Below are positions 38,300 through 47,209 of a stretch of 64,000 nucleotides of DNA, piece after piece. How positions within the stretch are numbered: the first letter of the stretch is position 1; every line of letters begins with the position of its first letter. Below the pieces are notes generated by a model. That model had not been told where the DNA came from and made no database searches. It saw only the letters and a list, made by a program, of their open reading frames with translations. The DNA comes from Marisediminitalea oceani (GTDB lineage: Bacteria; Pseudomonadota; Gammaproteobacteria; Enterobacterales; Alteromonadaceae). A program made the position numbers and the translations under genes. The stretch covers positions 1-64,000 of the forward strand of contig NZ_RCUA01000043.1 in NCBI RefSeq assembly GCF_003731635.1. Reading direction: 5' to 3'.

Positions 38300-38328
38300 A
38301 TTACATTAAGTTGGAGAAGTAAATTCAA
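38300..38328 (-). promoter_or_regulatory. Predicted sigma-70 promoter of the GH16-TonB receptor operon
   Basis: On the minus strand: TTGAAT (38328-38323), 17-bp spacer, TGTAAT (38305-38300). Transcription should start at about 38293, inside operator O1. The spacing and -10 match are good. Confidence 0.7.
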
Positions 38329-38425
38329 ATTAACAATTTTTTTACTATAAAGTGCATCACGATTGTGATTTTTGGTTTGTGCTGTCAGCACGGCTCGCTC
38401 AACGCGCCAATGTTAAGGATTAATC

Positions 38426-38512
38426 ATGAAATTCGCTTTAATTACATTGATTTGTATTAATTTCATTCAACTACCCACGGAAATTAAAACGTCTGGTAGC
38501 GTGGCTTTTTAA
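38426..38512 (+). CDS. Possible small protein in the GH16 upstream region
   Basis: A 28-codon frame on the plus strand starts with ATG at 38426, preceded by AAGGAT five bases upstream. The peptide begins MKFALITLICINFIQLP, a hydrophobic segment like a short signal or membrane anchor. It lies in the 533-bp region (38183-38715) that otherwise holds only the promoter and operators. Length is short and no family is recognised, so this may be chance. Confidence 0.25.
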   Translation: MKFALITLICINFIQLPTEIKTSGSVAF

Positions 38513-38715
38513 GCGCTAAACGCGCTCGCCGCCTTCATTTTCTACTCTGTTGTACTGAAAAGCGGACACTTAGCAACTCATTTGATTAACAATTAAACAA
38601 TGGTTGAATATTGCAGGATTAAGCGCAAAAGTGGGAATATTGGCTGAATTTATGTAAGCGCAATCATTCTCGTGAGACAATTCGCTGAATACTAACTTCT
38701 GAGACAATGCGTGTG

Positions 38716-39564
38716 TCAGTAAAGCATAAACGCGCTGGGGTTAAATAAGCTCATCACACTGAGACACTGGAGATTGGTAATGTCCAGCGCGTCTTCCAGA
38801 TCCTCGTGAGCCAGTCCCAGGGTTTCATGTAAATGGGGTAGCAGGTTGTTGTAGCTTGGATACACCTCGGTGTTAACGTTATCCAATGCCAGTACATAAG
38901 ACAACTGCAGGATCTGAATATCCAGTTCGGTCGCCGGTGTGTCGGTATTATGAATATGCTCCAAAGGATGGCTGATAGCCTCTGGTATCCCCCAGTTTTT
39001 AATAATACCGGCAGATAAAGAAGCGTAAGTAAAGCCACAGATCGCCTGTTGTAACTCCGCCGGTTTCACCCTGGCATTAAAAGCCGTGCAGCGCTGCGCT
39101 TGTTTGGGATACATAGACACCATCGCCAGCTCACCAATGTTATGCAGCAAGCCAGACACAAACAGCCGCTCTGACTCTTTGTGTTTCTTTTGCTCAGCAA
39201 TGTATTTAGCCAGCAAACCACAGCTAACACTCTGCTCCCAGAACCGGTCCAGATCGATAATTTTGGCTTCGACATTACGAAACGCGTGGGAAATACCGTA
39301 GGCCAATGCCAAATCATAAGCGGCACGGGTACCTATCACTTGCAATGCCTTGGTGATAGTGTCGATACGGTTAGGGAATTTATACAACGCACTGTTAGCC
39401 ACTTTTAATAGCTGGCCGGTCAGTGCCGGGTCGAAGGCGATAATTTCGCCAATATCATCCATGCTGGCAGCGCTATCATCCATGCACGCTTTCAGACGGG
39501 TCACAGCTTCAGGTAACACGAATATTTCGGTAGCTTGTGAAGCAATTTCAGACACATTTTTCAT
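38716..39564 (-). CDS. HDOD domain protein
   Basis: 282 aa, nearly all one HDOD domain, with typical features: ILPEAVTRLKACM-like N-terminus, DPALTGQLLKVANSALY, ALQVIGTRAAYDLALA, and FVSGLLHNIGELAM. HDOD proteins have an HD-like fold lacking catalytic metal residues and act in signalling. No output or receiver domain is attached. It is followed on the same strand by nothing closely linked; the nearest upstream gene is 114 bp away. Confidence 0.88.
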   Translation of the reverse strand: MKNVSEIASQATEIFVLPEAVTRLKACMDDSAASMDDIGEIIAFDPALTGQLLKVANSALYKFPNRIDTITKALQVIGTRAAYDLALAYGISHAFRNVEAKIIDLDRFWEQSVSCGLLAKYIAEQKKHKESERLFVSGLLHNIGELAMVSMYPKQAQRCTAFNARVKPAELQQAICGFTYASLSAGIIKNWGIPEAISHPLEHIHNTDTPATELDIQILQLSYVLALDNVNTEVYPSYNNLLPHLHETLGLAHEDLEDALDITNLQCLSVMSLFNPSAFMLY

Positions 39565-39678
39565 ATTAAAGCCTCTGCTGCGAAAGCAATCCTTTTAAAT
39601 ACTTATTCACAACAATTTCCATTCTCTGCACTACTGATATAGCGCATCTCTGCTGGCACTGCCACTAAATTGGCGCCA

Positions 39679-40713
39679 TTATTCCAAGTGTAGCTGAAAT
39701 TTCAAAGAATTCCCGTCCAAAGGGCGTCGCGTTGCGACTAGCGCCGAGGTTTCCAGGGATTTCACCAGCACAGTTACGCTTTTGTTTATCGGGCAGGCAA
39801 TACCACTCAGGGCGCCCTGCTCTGCCACAGCGCCGTTGAGATAATCTATTTCGGTTACCCGGCCGGCCTGCAAATCCCACCACATAGAAGAGCGCGCCGT
39901 AGGTTCTATATGCAACATAGCGCTGGCCAGGCGCTTAAACAGCCAGTCAGGTAAACGTAAAACGGCGGGTAAATAACGAGCCGGGACCCGGGTGAGTTTG
40001 GGGAGCCTGATATGGCGGGCGGCAGTCACCGCCAACAGTTCGTCCATCAGCGCCGCGATCACCTGCCGGCAACCTCTGTCCAGCAACATGGTTCTGACCG
40101 GCTGATTAACAATAGCATTGATACTGTTGGCCAGATTGAGCTGCAACTTAGCCCAGGCGACAGCTTCAATATCCTTGCGCCATGAAAGCATTAGAAGTTT
40201 ATGCTGCACCGCACTCAGCACTTTAGTTAGCTCAGGCGCCAGATCCTCTGGCTGTTCCAGGTAAAACTCCCCTTCCGTGGTCTTTTGCAACTGCTTTAGT
40301 GATTCATTCCAAACCACGTTGCAGCCCACAATGCCCTGTAAAATGCGAATGCCTGGTAAGTACTTTCGCGCTAGCGCTGCTGCGCCAAGCCCATTCTGAC
40401 AGCAAACGACAATACAATCCGGCGCGATCACCGGCTGTAAACGCGTCAGCATTTCTTCCAATGCCGTATTTTTAACTGTCAGCCAGATAATGCTGCGTTC
40501 AATTTTCGTCGGCAGCTCCGACAGGCACTCTTCTGCGCTCGCTTTATAAGCTGTTTCGTTACCGGCGTAGTCGGTCAGGGTTACTCCCTCAGCCAGCCGC
40601 CCCAGCCAGTTCGGGCGACCAATAAAGCTCACCCGGGCAGACTGGCCAATAATGCCGCCCAGAAAACCGCCAATTAAACCACTACCGGCAATGACATGCT
40701 GATATTGCGCCAT
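39679..40713 (-). CDS. Ketopantoate reductase family (ApbA/PanE-like)
   Basis: 344 aa from the ATG at 40713. An earlier in-frame start at 40776 is possible but lies before the hydrophobic beta-strand that normally opens this family (YQHVIAGSGLIGGFLGG). The NADPH-binding motif GSGLIGG is present, followed by CQNGLGA, and KLQLNLANSINAI in the C-terminal helical domain. Ketopantoate reductase makes pantoate for CoA synthesis. The remaining pan genes are absent here, so the assignment to the family is firmer than to panE itself. It is divergent from the glycosyltransferase. Confidence 0.78.
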   Translation of the reverse strand: MAQYQHVIAGSGLIGGFLGGIIGQSARVSFIGRPNWLGRLAEGVTLTDYAGNETAYKASAEECLSELPTKIERSIIWLTVKNTALEEMLTRLQPVIAPDCIVVCCQNGLGAAALARKYLPGIRILQGIVGCNVVWNESLKQLQKTTEGEFYLEQPEDLAPELTKVLSAVQHKLLMLSWRKDIEAVAWAKLQLNLANSINAIVNQPVRTMLLDRGCRQVIAALMDELLAVTAARHIRLPKLTRVPARYLPAVLRLPDWLFKRLASAMLHIEPTARSSMWWDLQAGRVTEIDYLNGAVAEQGALSGIACPINKSVTVLVKSLETSALVATRRPLDGNSLKFQLHLE

Positions 40714-40816
40714 AAAAAATATCCAGGCGATGAAAGACATGCCTATGTTAACCGACTTTACTCGTGTGCAAAGCACAAGCCATGGTATATTTGCGGTTTT
40801 TAGCGTTGAACCTGAT

Positions 40817-42046
40817 ATGACAGAAAAGGTGTTGATAATTGGCGCCGTGTGGCCGGAGTCGAAATCTTCTGCGGCCGGCCAGAATATGGCTGCGTTGATT
40901 AAGCTCTTTGCCGCAAGGGACTACGGCATCCATTTCGCCAGTGCGGCGGCTGAAAGCCCGCACATGGACAACGACCTGCTTCACGAGTGTGCGCTGCACT
41001 CAATAAACCTGAACGACGCCTCTTTCGACACGTTCGTTGCGCAATTGAACCCTGTGATCGTCATCTTCGACCGCTTTATGACCGAAGAGCAGTTTTCAGC
41101 ACGAGTTAAAAAGCATTGCCCCGATGCCCTGCATATTCTCAACACCGAAGATTTGCACAGCCTGCGTCATGCCCGCCATGAAGCGGTGAAGCAAGGCGGT
41201 TCGGCCGGCGACGCAGAGTTGAACAATGCCTTTTCACAGCGCGAAATCGCCGCTATTTTGCGCAGTGACATCAGCCTGATCATTTCATCGGCAGAATACG
41301 GCCTGCTCACCGATTATTATCAGGTGCCGGAAAAACAGTTGCAGTTATATCCACTTCAGCAATCCCTGACTACTCCGTCTGAACTGCCCGATAACGCGGC
41401 GCGCCAGCATTTTATTACCGTGGGCAATTTTCGACACGCACCAAACTGGGATGCGGTCTTGCAGTTAAAACAATTGTGGCCGGCCATCAGAACCCGGATA
41501 CCCGATGCTGAACTGCACATTTATGGGGCTTACCCACCGAAAAAAGCCACCCAGCTTCATAATTCAAAACAAGGCTTCGTTGTTAAGGGTTGGGTAGACG
41601 ATATCGGCCAGGCTATGGCCAGCGCCCGGGTTTGCCTGGCACCACTTCGCTTTGGCGCCGGCATCAAAGGTAAACTGCTGACCGCCATGCAATATGCCAC
41701 GCCCAGTGTCACTACAGAGGTTGGTGCTGAAGGCATTGCCAGTCCTGAAGAATGGCCTGGTAAAGTTATAGAATTAACGGAGCCTGCGGCATTTATCGAT
41801 GCTGCCTGCGAGCTATATAGCGAGGAAGCGAATTGGCAACAAGCCAGTCAACAGGCTAAAACGGTCACAGCTGCCTATCAGGTTTCACAGCACCAGGCGC
41901 AAGCTGCCCTATTTGAGAAAATTACTGTTGCGCGTAACGATTTACCGGCATTTCGTCAGGGCTTATTTCTGCATAGCCTGATGTGGCACCACAGCCTGCG
42001 TGCCTCACAGTTTATGAGTCAGTGGATAGAAGCAAAAAACCGCTAA
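40817..42046 (+). CDS. Glycosyltransferase, GT4-like (Glyco_trans_1_4)
   Basis: 409 aa from the ATG at 40817, chosen because the protein then opens with the usual Rossmann strand KVLIIGAVWPESKSSAAGQN. The C-terminal half has the GT-B pattern: FITVGNFRHAPNWDAV, DAELHIYGAY, VKGWVDDIGQAMASARVCLAPLRFGAGIKGKLL, with the sugar-nucleotide loop. The acceptor and donor are unknown. It is isolated rather than inside a polysaccharide cluster. The distance to the divergent panE-like gene is 103 bp. Confidence 0.82.
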   Translation: MTEKVLIIGAVWPESKSSAAGQNMAALIKLFAARDYGIHFASAAAESPHMDNDLLHECALHSINLNDASFDTFVAQLNPVIVIFDRFMTEEQFSARVKKHCPDALHILNTEDLHSLRHARHEAVKQGGSAGDAELNNAFSQREIAAILRSDISLIISSAEYGLLTDYYQVPEKQLQLYPLQQSLTTPSELPDNAARQHFITVGNFRHAPNWDAVLQLKQLWPAIRTRIPDAELHIYGAYPPKKATQLHNSKQGFVVKGWVDDIGQAMASARVCLAPLRFGAGIKGKLLTAMQYATPSVTTEVGAEGIASPEEWPGKVIELTEPAAFIDAACELYSEEANWQQASQQAKTVTAAYQVSQHQAQAALFEKITVARNDLPAFRQGLFLHSLMWHHSLRASQFMSQWIEAKNR

Positions 42047-42102
42047 TCAGTTTTGCTGTTAACCACGTATACATTTATACAGGTTACCAACAGGACAGTC
42101 GA

Positions 42103-42549
42103 ATGAGGCATTATCTTACACTTGGCGCGGGCATGCTTTTGCTCACTTTTAGCCAGGCTGCCAGCGCACAGTCGCGTTTGGCACCACAAAATATGATGGC
42201 GCTATGCCAGGGGCTCGGACAGGCCACGGCCACGGTAGCGCAGGGCCGCGAACAGGGCGTTCCCGACGACAAAAACAAAGGTGTACAAGTACTTAAACGT
42301 ATCTCTGAGCACAGTGGTAACGACCTGGTCAGTCACATTGGTCAGTTTCTTAACCAGTCGCAAGACTTGCCATACCTTTGGCAGGGCATGTTGTATACCC
42401 ACGCCTGCTGGCACAGTTATCAGGATAATTCGGCTCAGGTGAGTCTGATGTCGTCCCTGCTGCCTTTTCGCTGCGACATGGACAGCCCTGCCATGGCATG
42501 TATTGATGAAACGTTTTTAACCCTGCCCGGCCAGGCAGAGCAAATTTGA
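42103..42549 (+). CDS. Secreted protein of unknown function
   Basis: 148 aa from ATG at 42103, with AGGAC seven bases upstream. A signal peptide (about 1-22, ending near ASA-QS) gives a small exported protein of about 125 residues. The mature part is rich in Gln, with four cysteines (in MALCQG, HACW, RCDM and ACID) that could form disulfides. No family is recognised with confidence. It follows the glycosyltransferase by 56 bp on the same strand and is convergent with SufE. Confidence 0.7.
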   Translation: MRHYLTLGAGMLLLTFSQAASAQSRLAPQNMMALCQGLGQATATVAQGREQGVPDDKNKGVQVLKRISEHSGNDLVSHIGQFLNQSQDLPYLWQGMLYTHACWHSYQDNSAQVSLMSSLLPFRCDMDSPAMACIDETFLTLPGQAEQI

Positions 42550-42960
42550 TCAGTCATTAACTGCAGCCTGGTGCCGTATCTGCCTGATCACTTCAGCAAT
42601 ACCACTGGCCCGGGACTGGCTCAGATAGCGTTCGAGCTGTATCGACGCAAACCAGTCATCAAAGTCAAAGGCGGCAATCTGCTCAGGCGAAAGCTCATTG
42701 ACTTTTTCCTGGATCACCGCCAGCACGCCACGGATTATTTTACTGTCTGACCAGGCCAGCATTGCTACCCGGTGATTACTATCTAGCGTGAGTTGCAACC
42801 ACACCCGGCTCTGACACCCCTGCACTTCGCTGTGCTCATCACGAGCCTCATCGCTAAGCGGATGCAGCGCCTTGCCAGCCAGCATCAGTTGCCGTAACAG
42901 ATTATCCCATCCCTTCGCCTGTGCCAGTTGCGTCGCGAGTTTAGAGCTATTCGTCGTCAT
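42550..42960 (-). CDS. SufE-family sulfur acceptor protein
   Basis: 136 aa. The SufE/CsdE core is visible, with the acceptor cysteine C49 in EVQGCQSRVWLQ and RGVLAVIQEKVNELSPEQI. SufE takes persulfide from a cysteine desulfurase (SufS or CsdA). Neither partner lies nearby, so the identity as SufE rather than CsdE is open. Its start overlaps the end of the upstream DUF2750 gene by 14 bp, implying translational coupling. Confidence 0.88.
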   Translation of the reverse strand: MTTNSSKLATQLAQAKGWDNLLRQLMLAGKALHPLSDEARDEHSEVQGCQSRVWLQLTLDSNHRVAMLAWSDSKIIRGVLAVIQEKVNELSPEQIAAFDFDDWFASIQLERYLSQSRASGIAEVIRQIRHQAAVND

Positions 42961-43318
42961 CGGTTAGTTGTAACAGAAGTTCGTCTGCTGATGTAACAAT
43001 GCCCTCGCGCAAATTGCCTGAGGGAAATAACACCAGACCAATCTGGTTCTTTTTCAGGCCCGGTAACCAGGTCCCGGTAAACTCATCCAGAGCAATAGCC
43101 TGAGGCTTACTGTCGGGTAGATCCTTACGTTGCCAGAAGGCTACGCTGGCCTCATCGGGCCATACCGGCAGACAGGTCTGGGTATCACTGTCGACCATTA
43201 CCCAGCCATCGGCGCCCATCAGCCCCCAAATCGTTTGGGTTTCCAGTACCCGTTCAACCAATAACTCTCCCCGCTCACGGGCCGGAAGCTGACTTTCCTG
43301 TTCTGTTTGTGCCGTCAT
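42947..43318 (-). CDS. DUF2750 domain protein
   Basis: 123 aa. The pattern IWGLMGADGWVMVDSDTQTC, VWPDEASVAFW and FTGTWLPGL resembles the DUF2750 family (recognised from memory). The function is unknown. It overlaps the sufE-like start by 14 bp, so the two are co-translated and may be functionally linked. Confidence 0.72.
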   Translation of the reverse strand: MTAQTEQESQLPARERGELLVERVLETQTIWGLMGADGWVMVDSDTQTCLPVWPDEASVAFWQRKDLPDSKPQAIALDEFTGTWLPGLKKNQIGLVLFPSGNLREGIVTSADELLLQLTDDDE

Positions 43319-43456
43319 AATGTGACTCAGTTAATTATTTTCGCCGATTATACCTGTTTCTGACAATTTGTAAGCCCGGGCGTAACCGGCGGTTAAGCTC
43401 AGCCTGGCTTTCTGGTACTATGCCCGGCATCGAAGATTTATCTACCCGTGGATTCA

Positions 43457-44266
43457 ATGAAAGTCATCTCTTTTAATATTAATGGCATCCGTGCCCGCAT
43501 TCATCAGTTAACCGCCCTTATCGAAAAGCACCAGCCGGATGTGGTGGGATTACAGGAAATCAAAGTCGATAATCCCCAGTTTCCGGTGGCCGATGTGGAA
43601 GCACTGGGTTACAACGTGTATTTTCATGGTCAGAAAGGCCATTACGGCGTGGCGTTCATGACTAAGCAAACACCCAGCAAGGTGCAATACGGCTTTCCCA
43701 CCGACGATGAAGATGCCCAGCGTCGCATGATCATGGTCACGGTTGAAAACGATAAGGGCGAACCGGTTACCCTGCTTAACGGCTATTTCCCGCAGGGTGA
43801 AAACCGCAGTCACGAAACCAAATTCCCGGCCAAAGAAAAGTTCTACGCTGATCTGATGCACTATGTCACTTCCGAGCATACCCCAGAAGATAATCTGGTG
43901 ATCATGGGCGATATGAATATTTCCCACACTGACAGTGATATTGGCATTGGCGAAGACAACCGCAAACGCTGGTTACGCACCGGTAAGTGCAGCTTTTTGC
44001 CGGAAGAACGGGAATGGCTCAATACGTTGCTCGATTGGGGCCTGTATGACAGTTTCCGCAGTCAGCACCCGGACTGCACCGATCAGTTTAGCTGGTTTGA
44101 TTACCGCTCCAAAGGCTTTAACGATAATCGCGGCCTGAGAATCGATCTGATCCTGGCCACTCAGAGTATGCATAATACGTTGCAGGAAACCGGTATCGAC
44201 TACGAACTGCGCGGTATCGAAAAGCCTTCTGATCATGCCCCCATCTGGGCCACCTACAAAGGATAA
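43457..44266 (+). CDS. xthA: Exodeoxyribonuclease III
   Basis: 269 aa from the ATG at 43457; E. coli Exo III is 268 aa. An earlier GTG (43448) would add three residues. The AP endonuclease motifs are intact: [19 protein letters not shown] (catalytic E), [27 protein letters not shown] (D, N) and the C-terminal [10 protein letters not shown] (D, H). It repairs abasic sites and 3' blocked ends. The next gene starts 3 bp after it. Confidence 0.96.
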   Translation: MKVISFNINGIRARIHQLTALIEKHQPDVVGLQEIKVDNPQFPVADVEALGYNVYFHGQKGHYGVAFMTKQTPSKVQYGFPTDDEDAQRRMIMVTVENDKGEPVTLLNGYFPQGENRSHETKFPAKEKFYADLMHYVTSEHTPEDNLVIMGDMNISHTDSDIGIGEDNRKRWLRTGKCSFLPEEREWLNTLLDWGLYDSFRSQHPDCTDQFSWFDYRSKGFNDNRGLRIDLILATQSMHNTLQETGIDYELRGIEKPSDHAPIWATYKG

Positions 44267-44269
44267 ACC

Positions 44270-44920
44270 ATGACCACATTACAACTGGTCGGGCTGTGTT
44301 TATTTGTGGTGTTGCTGGGATTTATTGTCCGCAACATTCACTGGCCCGAGTTTGTTGCCTCTAAACAAAAGCAGCATATGCTGTTTGGCTGCGCAGCTGC
44401 CGTGTTCTTTTTATGGATCTTTCGCGCCAGTGTGCCCGGCGACCCGAGCCCCAGTGTGCATTTCATGTGGTTGGTAGCACTCGCGCTAATTCTCGGTTTC
44501 AGATACGCTATGATAGCTGCCACCATCGCCCTGCTTGGCGCTACCGCCATTGGTAAGGAAAGCTGGGCAATGTTCGGGATTAACGGCATGCTGGGCATTG
44601 CTGCCCCCGTCGCCTTTAGCTACATGTTGTTTATGCTAGCATTTCACAAGCTACCCAGAAACCTGTTTATTTATGTGTTTCTGTGCGCTTTTATTCCCGG
44701 CGCGCTGGCCATCGCCCTCAAAATTGCCCTGATGAGCGGTTATTACGTTATCGACGATATTTACAGCTGGTCGGTGGTGAAAGATAACTACCTTATTCTT
44801 ATTCCGTTGCTGCTGTTTCCGGAAGGCATGTTAAACGGCATGACCATGACCATTCTGATCATTTACTTTCCGGGTCTGGCTTACACTTTCCACGATAAAT
44901 TCTATATCGATGGTAAGTAA
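44270..44920 (+). CDS. Multi-pass membrane protein, possibly CbiM-like
   Basis: 216 aa with about six membrane spans. The SWAMFGINGMLGIAAP and FPEGMLNGM segments resemble the CbiM/NikM permease-type fold of energy-coupling factor transporters. The N-terminal metal-binding histidine loop of true CbiM is not evident, and no CbiN/Q/O partners are encoded. Function is therefore unknown. It begins 3 bp after the xthA stop. Confidence 0.5.
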   Translation: MTTLQLVGLCLFVVLLGFIVRNIHWPEFVASKQKQHMLFGCAAAVFFLWIFRASVPGDPSPSVHFMWLVALALILGFRYAMIAATIALLGATAIGKESWAMFGINGMLGIAAPVAFSYMLFMLAFHKLPRNLFIYVFLCAFIPGALAIALKIALMSGYYVIDDIYSWSVVKDNYLILIPLLLFPEGMLNGMTMTILIIYFPGLAYTFHDKFYIDGK

Positions 44921-44927
44921 AACTTAG

Positions 44928-46355
44928 CTAGTTTCGTGTTGCCTGATTGGCAACGCGGAACTTAAGCGTTACACATAAGCCTCCAGCCGGCTCCAATGCA
45001 AAGCTTATCTCGCCTTCGTTAAGACGCATGGCTTCGGCCGTTATGGCAAGCCCCAGGCCCAAGCCGCCGGTATCTGAATTGCGTGCGCTGTCAGTACGAT
45101 AAAAAGCTTTGGTCAGTCGCTCAAGCTCCTCGGGAGCCACACCAGGCCCGTCGTCACAGATAACCACCTTAAACCACTCAGCATCGCACTCACAGCGCAA
45201 CGATACCGATGAATTGGCATATTTAAAGGCATTGCGCACCACATTTTCGATAGCCGTAACAAAAGGCTCCTCATAAATGTTTAAGGTGGCGCTGCACAAC
45301 GAATGCTGCCAGGCAATGTTCATTCCTTTGGCTTCAAAGGCGGCATCTTCGCATAAGTCATCCAGTAGTGCTTCTGTAGTGAGTAGCTGGCGCCCCTGCT
45401 GAATAGCATGGGCTTCCATGGTGGTCAGGTCACTCAGACGCTGGATATGCAAATTCAGCAGCTCGCTTTCCTTCTCAGCCCGCTCCAGCAGTGGCAAAAT
45501 AGTGGCGTCATCAGACTTTTTTCGGACCAGTGCCAGTGTCATTTGCAGCCGGGTTAACGGCGTGCGCAGCTCATGGGATATATCGGCGCTCTGGCGTTTC
45601 TGATTCTGGATAAGCGCGGCGATCCGCGCTGTCATATCATTAAACTGTTCAAACAGGCGGGCAAACTGCGCGTTGGATGCAAAGCGTTTATCTTCACTGG
45701 CCGGGTTATCCACCTCAACTTTATGCGAAAGCTGGCCCCGCCCTACTGCGTTAAACGCACTGCCAAGGCGGTTAAGCGGTTGCGCAATGGAACGCACCAG
45801 CAATAAGCTCATCACACTGGTAACGATCAGAAAAATGCCAATAATGCTCCACCATGGCATGGCGCGAAAAATCTCCATTGGCCGGGGCCGTTCCGGTCGC
45901 CACAGTATTAGCTTAAGTTCAGGCCGCGATGGCAGTACGCCCGGGCCAAGTAAGCGGGTCCATTCCAGGTTAATATCGCGCAGGTGATCGCTTTGCAGAA
46001 AGTACCAGAAACGCGGGTTTTCAAAGCGCTCTCGTAACGACTTTCGCAGCGGCGCACTACTCAGGACAATCTCGAGCTCATTATTAATCACAAACCACTC
46101 AAAGGGCATGCGCCGGTCAGACTTGTTTAGCATTCGGCCCAGGCGTCGATAGTCCCCGTTACTGTCAGCAATCAGGGTATCCACACGGCTAACCATAGCA
46201 TTGAGCAGATCACGGTCTTTACCCTGCAGGTGATTTTCGTCGGAAAACTGTTGGATCAGCACGGCCGGAATGGCAATCGACAGTACCGACACTAACAGTG
46301 TCAGCCAGAACCAGCCGAGTACTTTGACATTAAAACTACGAATGGGACTTATCAT
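44928..46355 (-). CDS. Sensor histidine kinase, CpxA-like
   Basis: 475 aa. Two membrane spans (about 12-32 and 168-188) enclose a periplasmic sensor region; a HAMP linker follows. HisKA has QSADISHELRTPL with phospho-acceptor H261, and HATPase_c has NVVRNAFKYA, DDGPGVAPEE and GGLGLGLAI. Similar to CpxA in layout. It overlaps the response regulator gene by 4 bp. The stimulus is likely envelope stress, by analogy with Cpx and the neighbouring Spy-like gene, not proven. Confidence 0.88.
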   Translation of the reverse strand: MISPIRSFNVKVLGWFWLTLLVSVLSIAIPAVLIQQFSDENHLQGKDRDLLNAMVSRVDTLIADSNGDYRRLGRMLNKSDRRMPFEWFVINNELEIVLSSAPLRKSLRERFENPRFWYFLQSDHLRDINLEWTRLLGPGVLPSRPELKLILWRPERPRPMEIFRAMPWWSIIGIFLIVTSVMSLLLVRSIAQPLNRLGSAFNAVGRGQLSHKVEVDNPASEDKRFASNAQFARLFEQFNDMTARIAALIQNQKRQSADISHELRTPLTRLQMTLALVRKKSDDATILPLLERAEKESELLNLHIQRLSDLTTMEAHAIQQGRQLLTTEALLDDLCEDAAFEAKGMNIAWQHSLCSATLNIYEEPFVTAIENVVRNAFKYANSSVSLRCECDAEWFKVVICDDGPGVAPEELERLTKAFYRTDSARNSDTGGLGLGLAITAEAMRLNEGEISFALEPAGGLCVTLKFRVANQATRN

Positions 46356-47056
46356 CCGCTGAAGATCCCGTAGCCCCTGCCACGCTGACTTTTTATTTCA
46401 CAAGCAGAGTCAGCCGCACTGAGCTTTTTACGTAAATTACTTATATGCGTATCGATACTACGGTCGAACGCCTGTAGTCGCCGGCCAAGGCATTGCTCCG
46501 ACAAATCATCTTTACTGATCAGTTCGCCGGGCGCATTGGAAAGCTGCTTAAGCAGCGCGAACTCGCTGCCGGTAAGCTCCAGCAGCTGATTTTTACAGTG
46601 CGCTTCCATCCGTTGTAAATCAAGCTGCAAATCGCCCAGCTCAATGCGTTTTGCCCGCGAGCCGGCGCCATTATTTTCAGGTGAGTCACTGCGGTCTTTG
46701 GTGCGGCGCATAATAGCCCGGATCCGGGCCAGCAACTCACGATCGTTAAACGGCTTGGCAAGGTAATCGTCGGCGCCAAGCTCAAGGCCCAACACTTTGT
46801 CCAGATCGTCGCCACGAGCGGTGAGCATCAGTACCGGTATCTCACTGTTCTGGCGCAGCACTTTAAGAACATCCAGACCATTCAGTTTGGGCAGCATAAC
46901 GTCCAGCAAAATTAATTCGATATTATCGTAATGCAAAGCGGCGTTAAGACCCGACTCACCGTCTGCGCAATGCAGCACTTGGTAGCCGGACATACCGAGA
47001 AATTCGGTCAGCAGCTCCGCCAGGCCGGCGTCATCTTCAATTAATAATATGGTCAT
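46352..47056 (-). CDS. Response regulator, OmpR/CpxR-like
   Basis: 234 aa. Receiver domain with LLIEDDA, phosphorylation site D52 in LILLDVMLP, and LMLTAR and LAKPF (conserved Thr and Lys). The C-terminal winged helix (about 133-232) ends with CEIKSQRGRGYGIF. It is the first gene of a two-gene operon with the kinase. It is divergent from the Spy-like gene, with about 150 bp between, an arrangement like cpxRA and cpxP. Confidence 0.92.
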   Translation of the reverse strand: MTILLIEDDAGLAELLTEFLGMSGYQVLHCADGESGLNAALHYDNIELILLDVMLPKLNGLDVLKVLRQNSEIPVLMLTARGDDLDKVLGLELGADDYLAKPFNDRELLARIRAIMRRTKDRSDSPENNGAGSRAKRIELGDLQLDLQRMEAHCKNQLLELTGSEFALLKQLSNAPGELISKDDLSEQCLGRRLQAFDRSIDTHISNLRKKLSAADSACEIKSQRGRGYGIFSG

Positions 47057-47209
47057 CTTTCTACTGTCTACATCTATTGCTTAAGGCTAATAATGCCTGA
47101 CTTTTCACTTGTTCACAGCACATTTGCATATCTTAACGTTACCTGACTTTTAACCAGATAGTATTAACACCGTCCTCATACGGGGAAGCCAAATAACCAG
47201 GAGAACCTG

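Noticed and set aside
38652-38665. TGTAAGCGCAATCA as a third LacI-type operator
   Set aside because: Only the first half matches the operator consensus; the second half is not complementary, so it is at best a half site.
42103-42549. Assignment of the exported protein to the Rap1a/Tai immunity family
   Set aside because: Size and the cysteine pattern suggested this, but no diagnostic motif could be confirmed by eye and no effector gene is nearby.
44937-44956. GTTGCC/GGCAAC hairpin near the kinase 3' end as a terminator
   Set aside because: The 6-bp stem lies inside coding sequence and has no U-tract on either strand.
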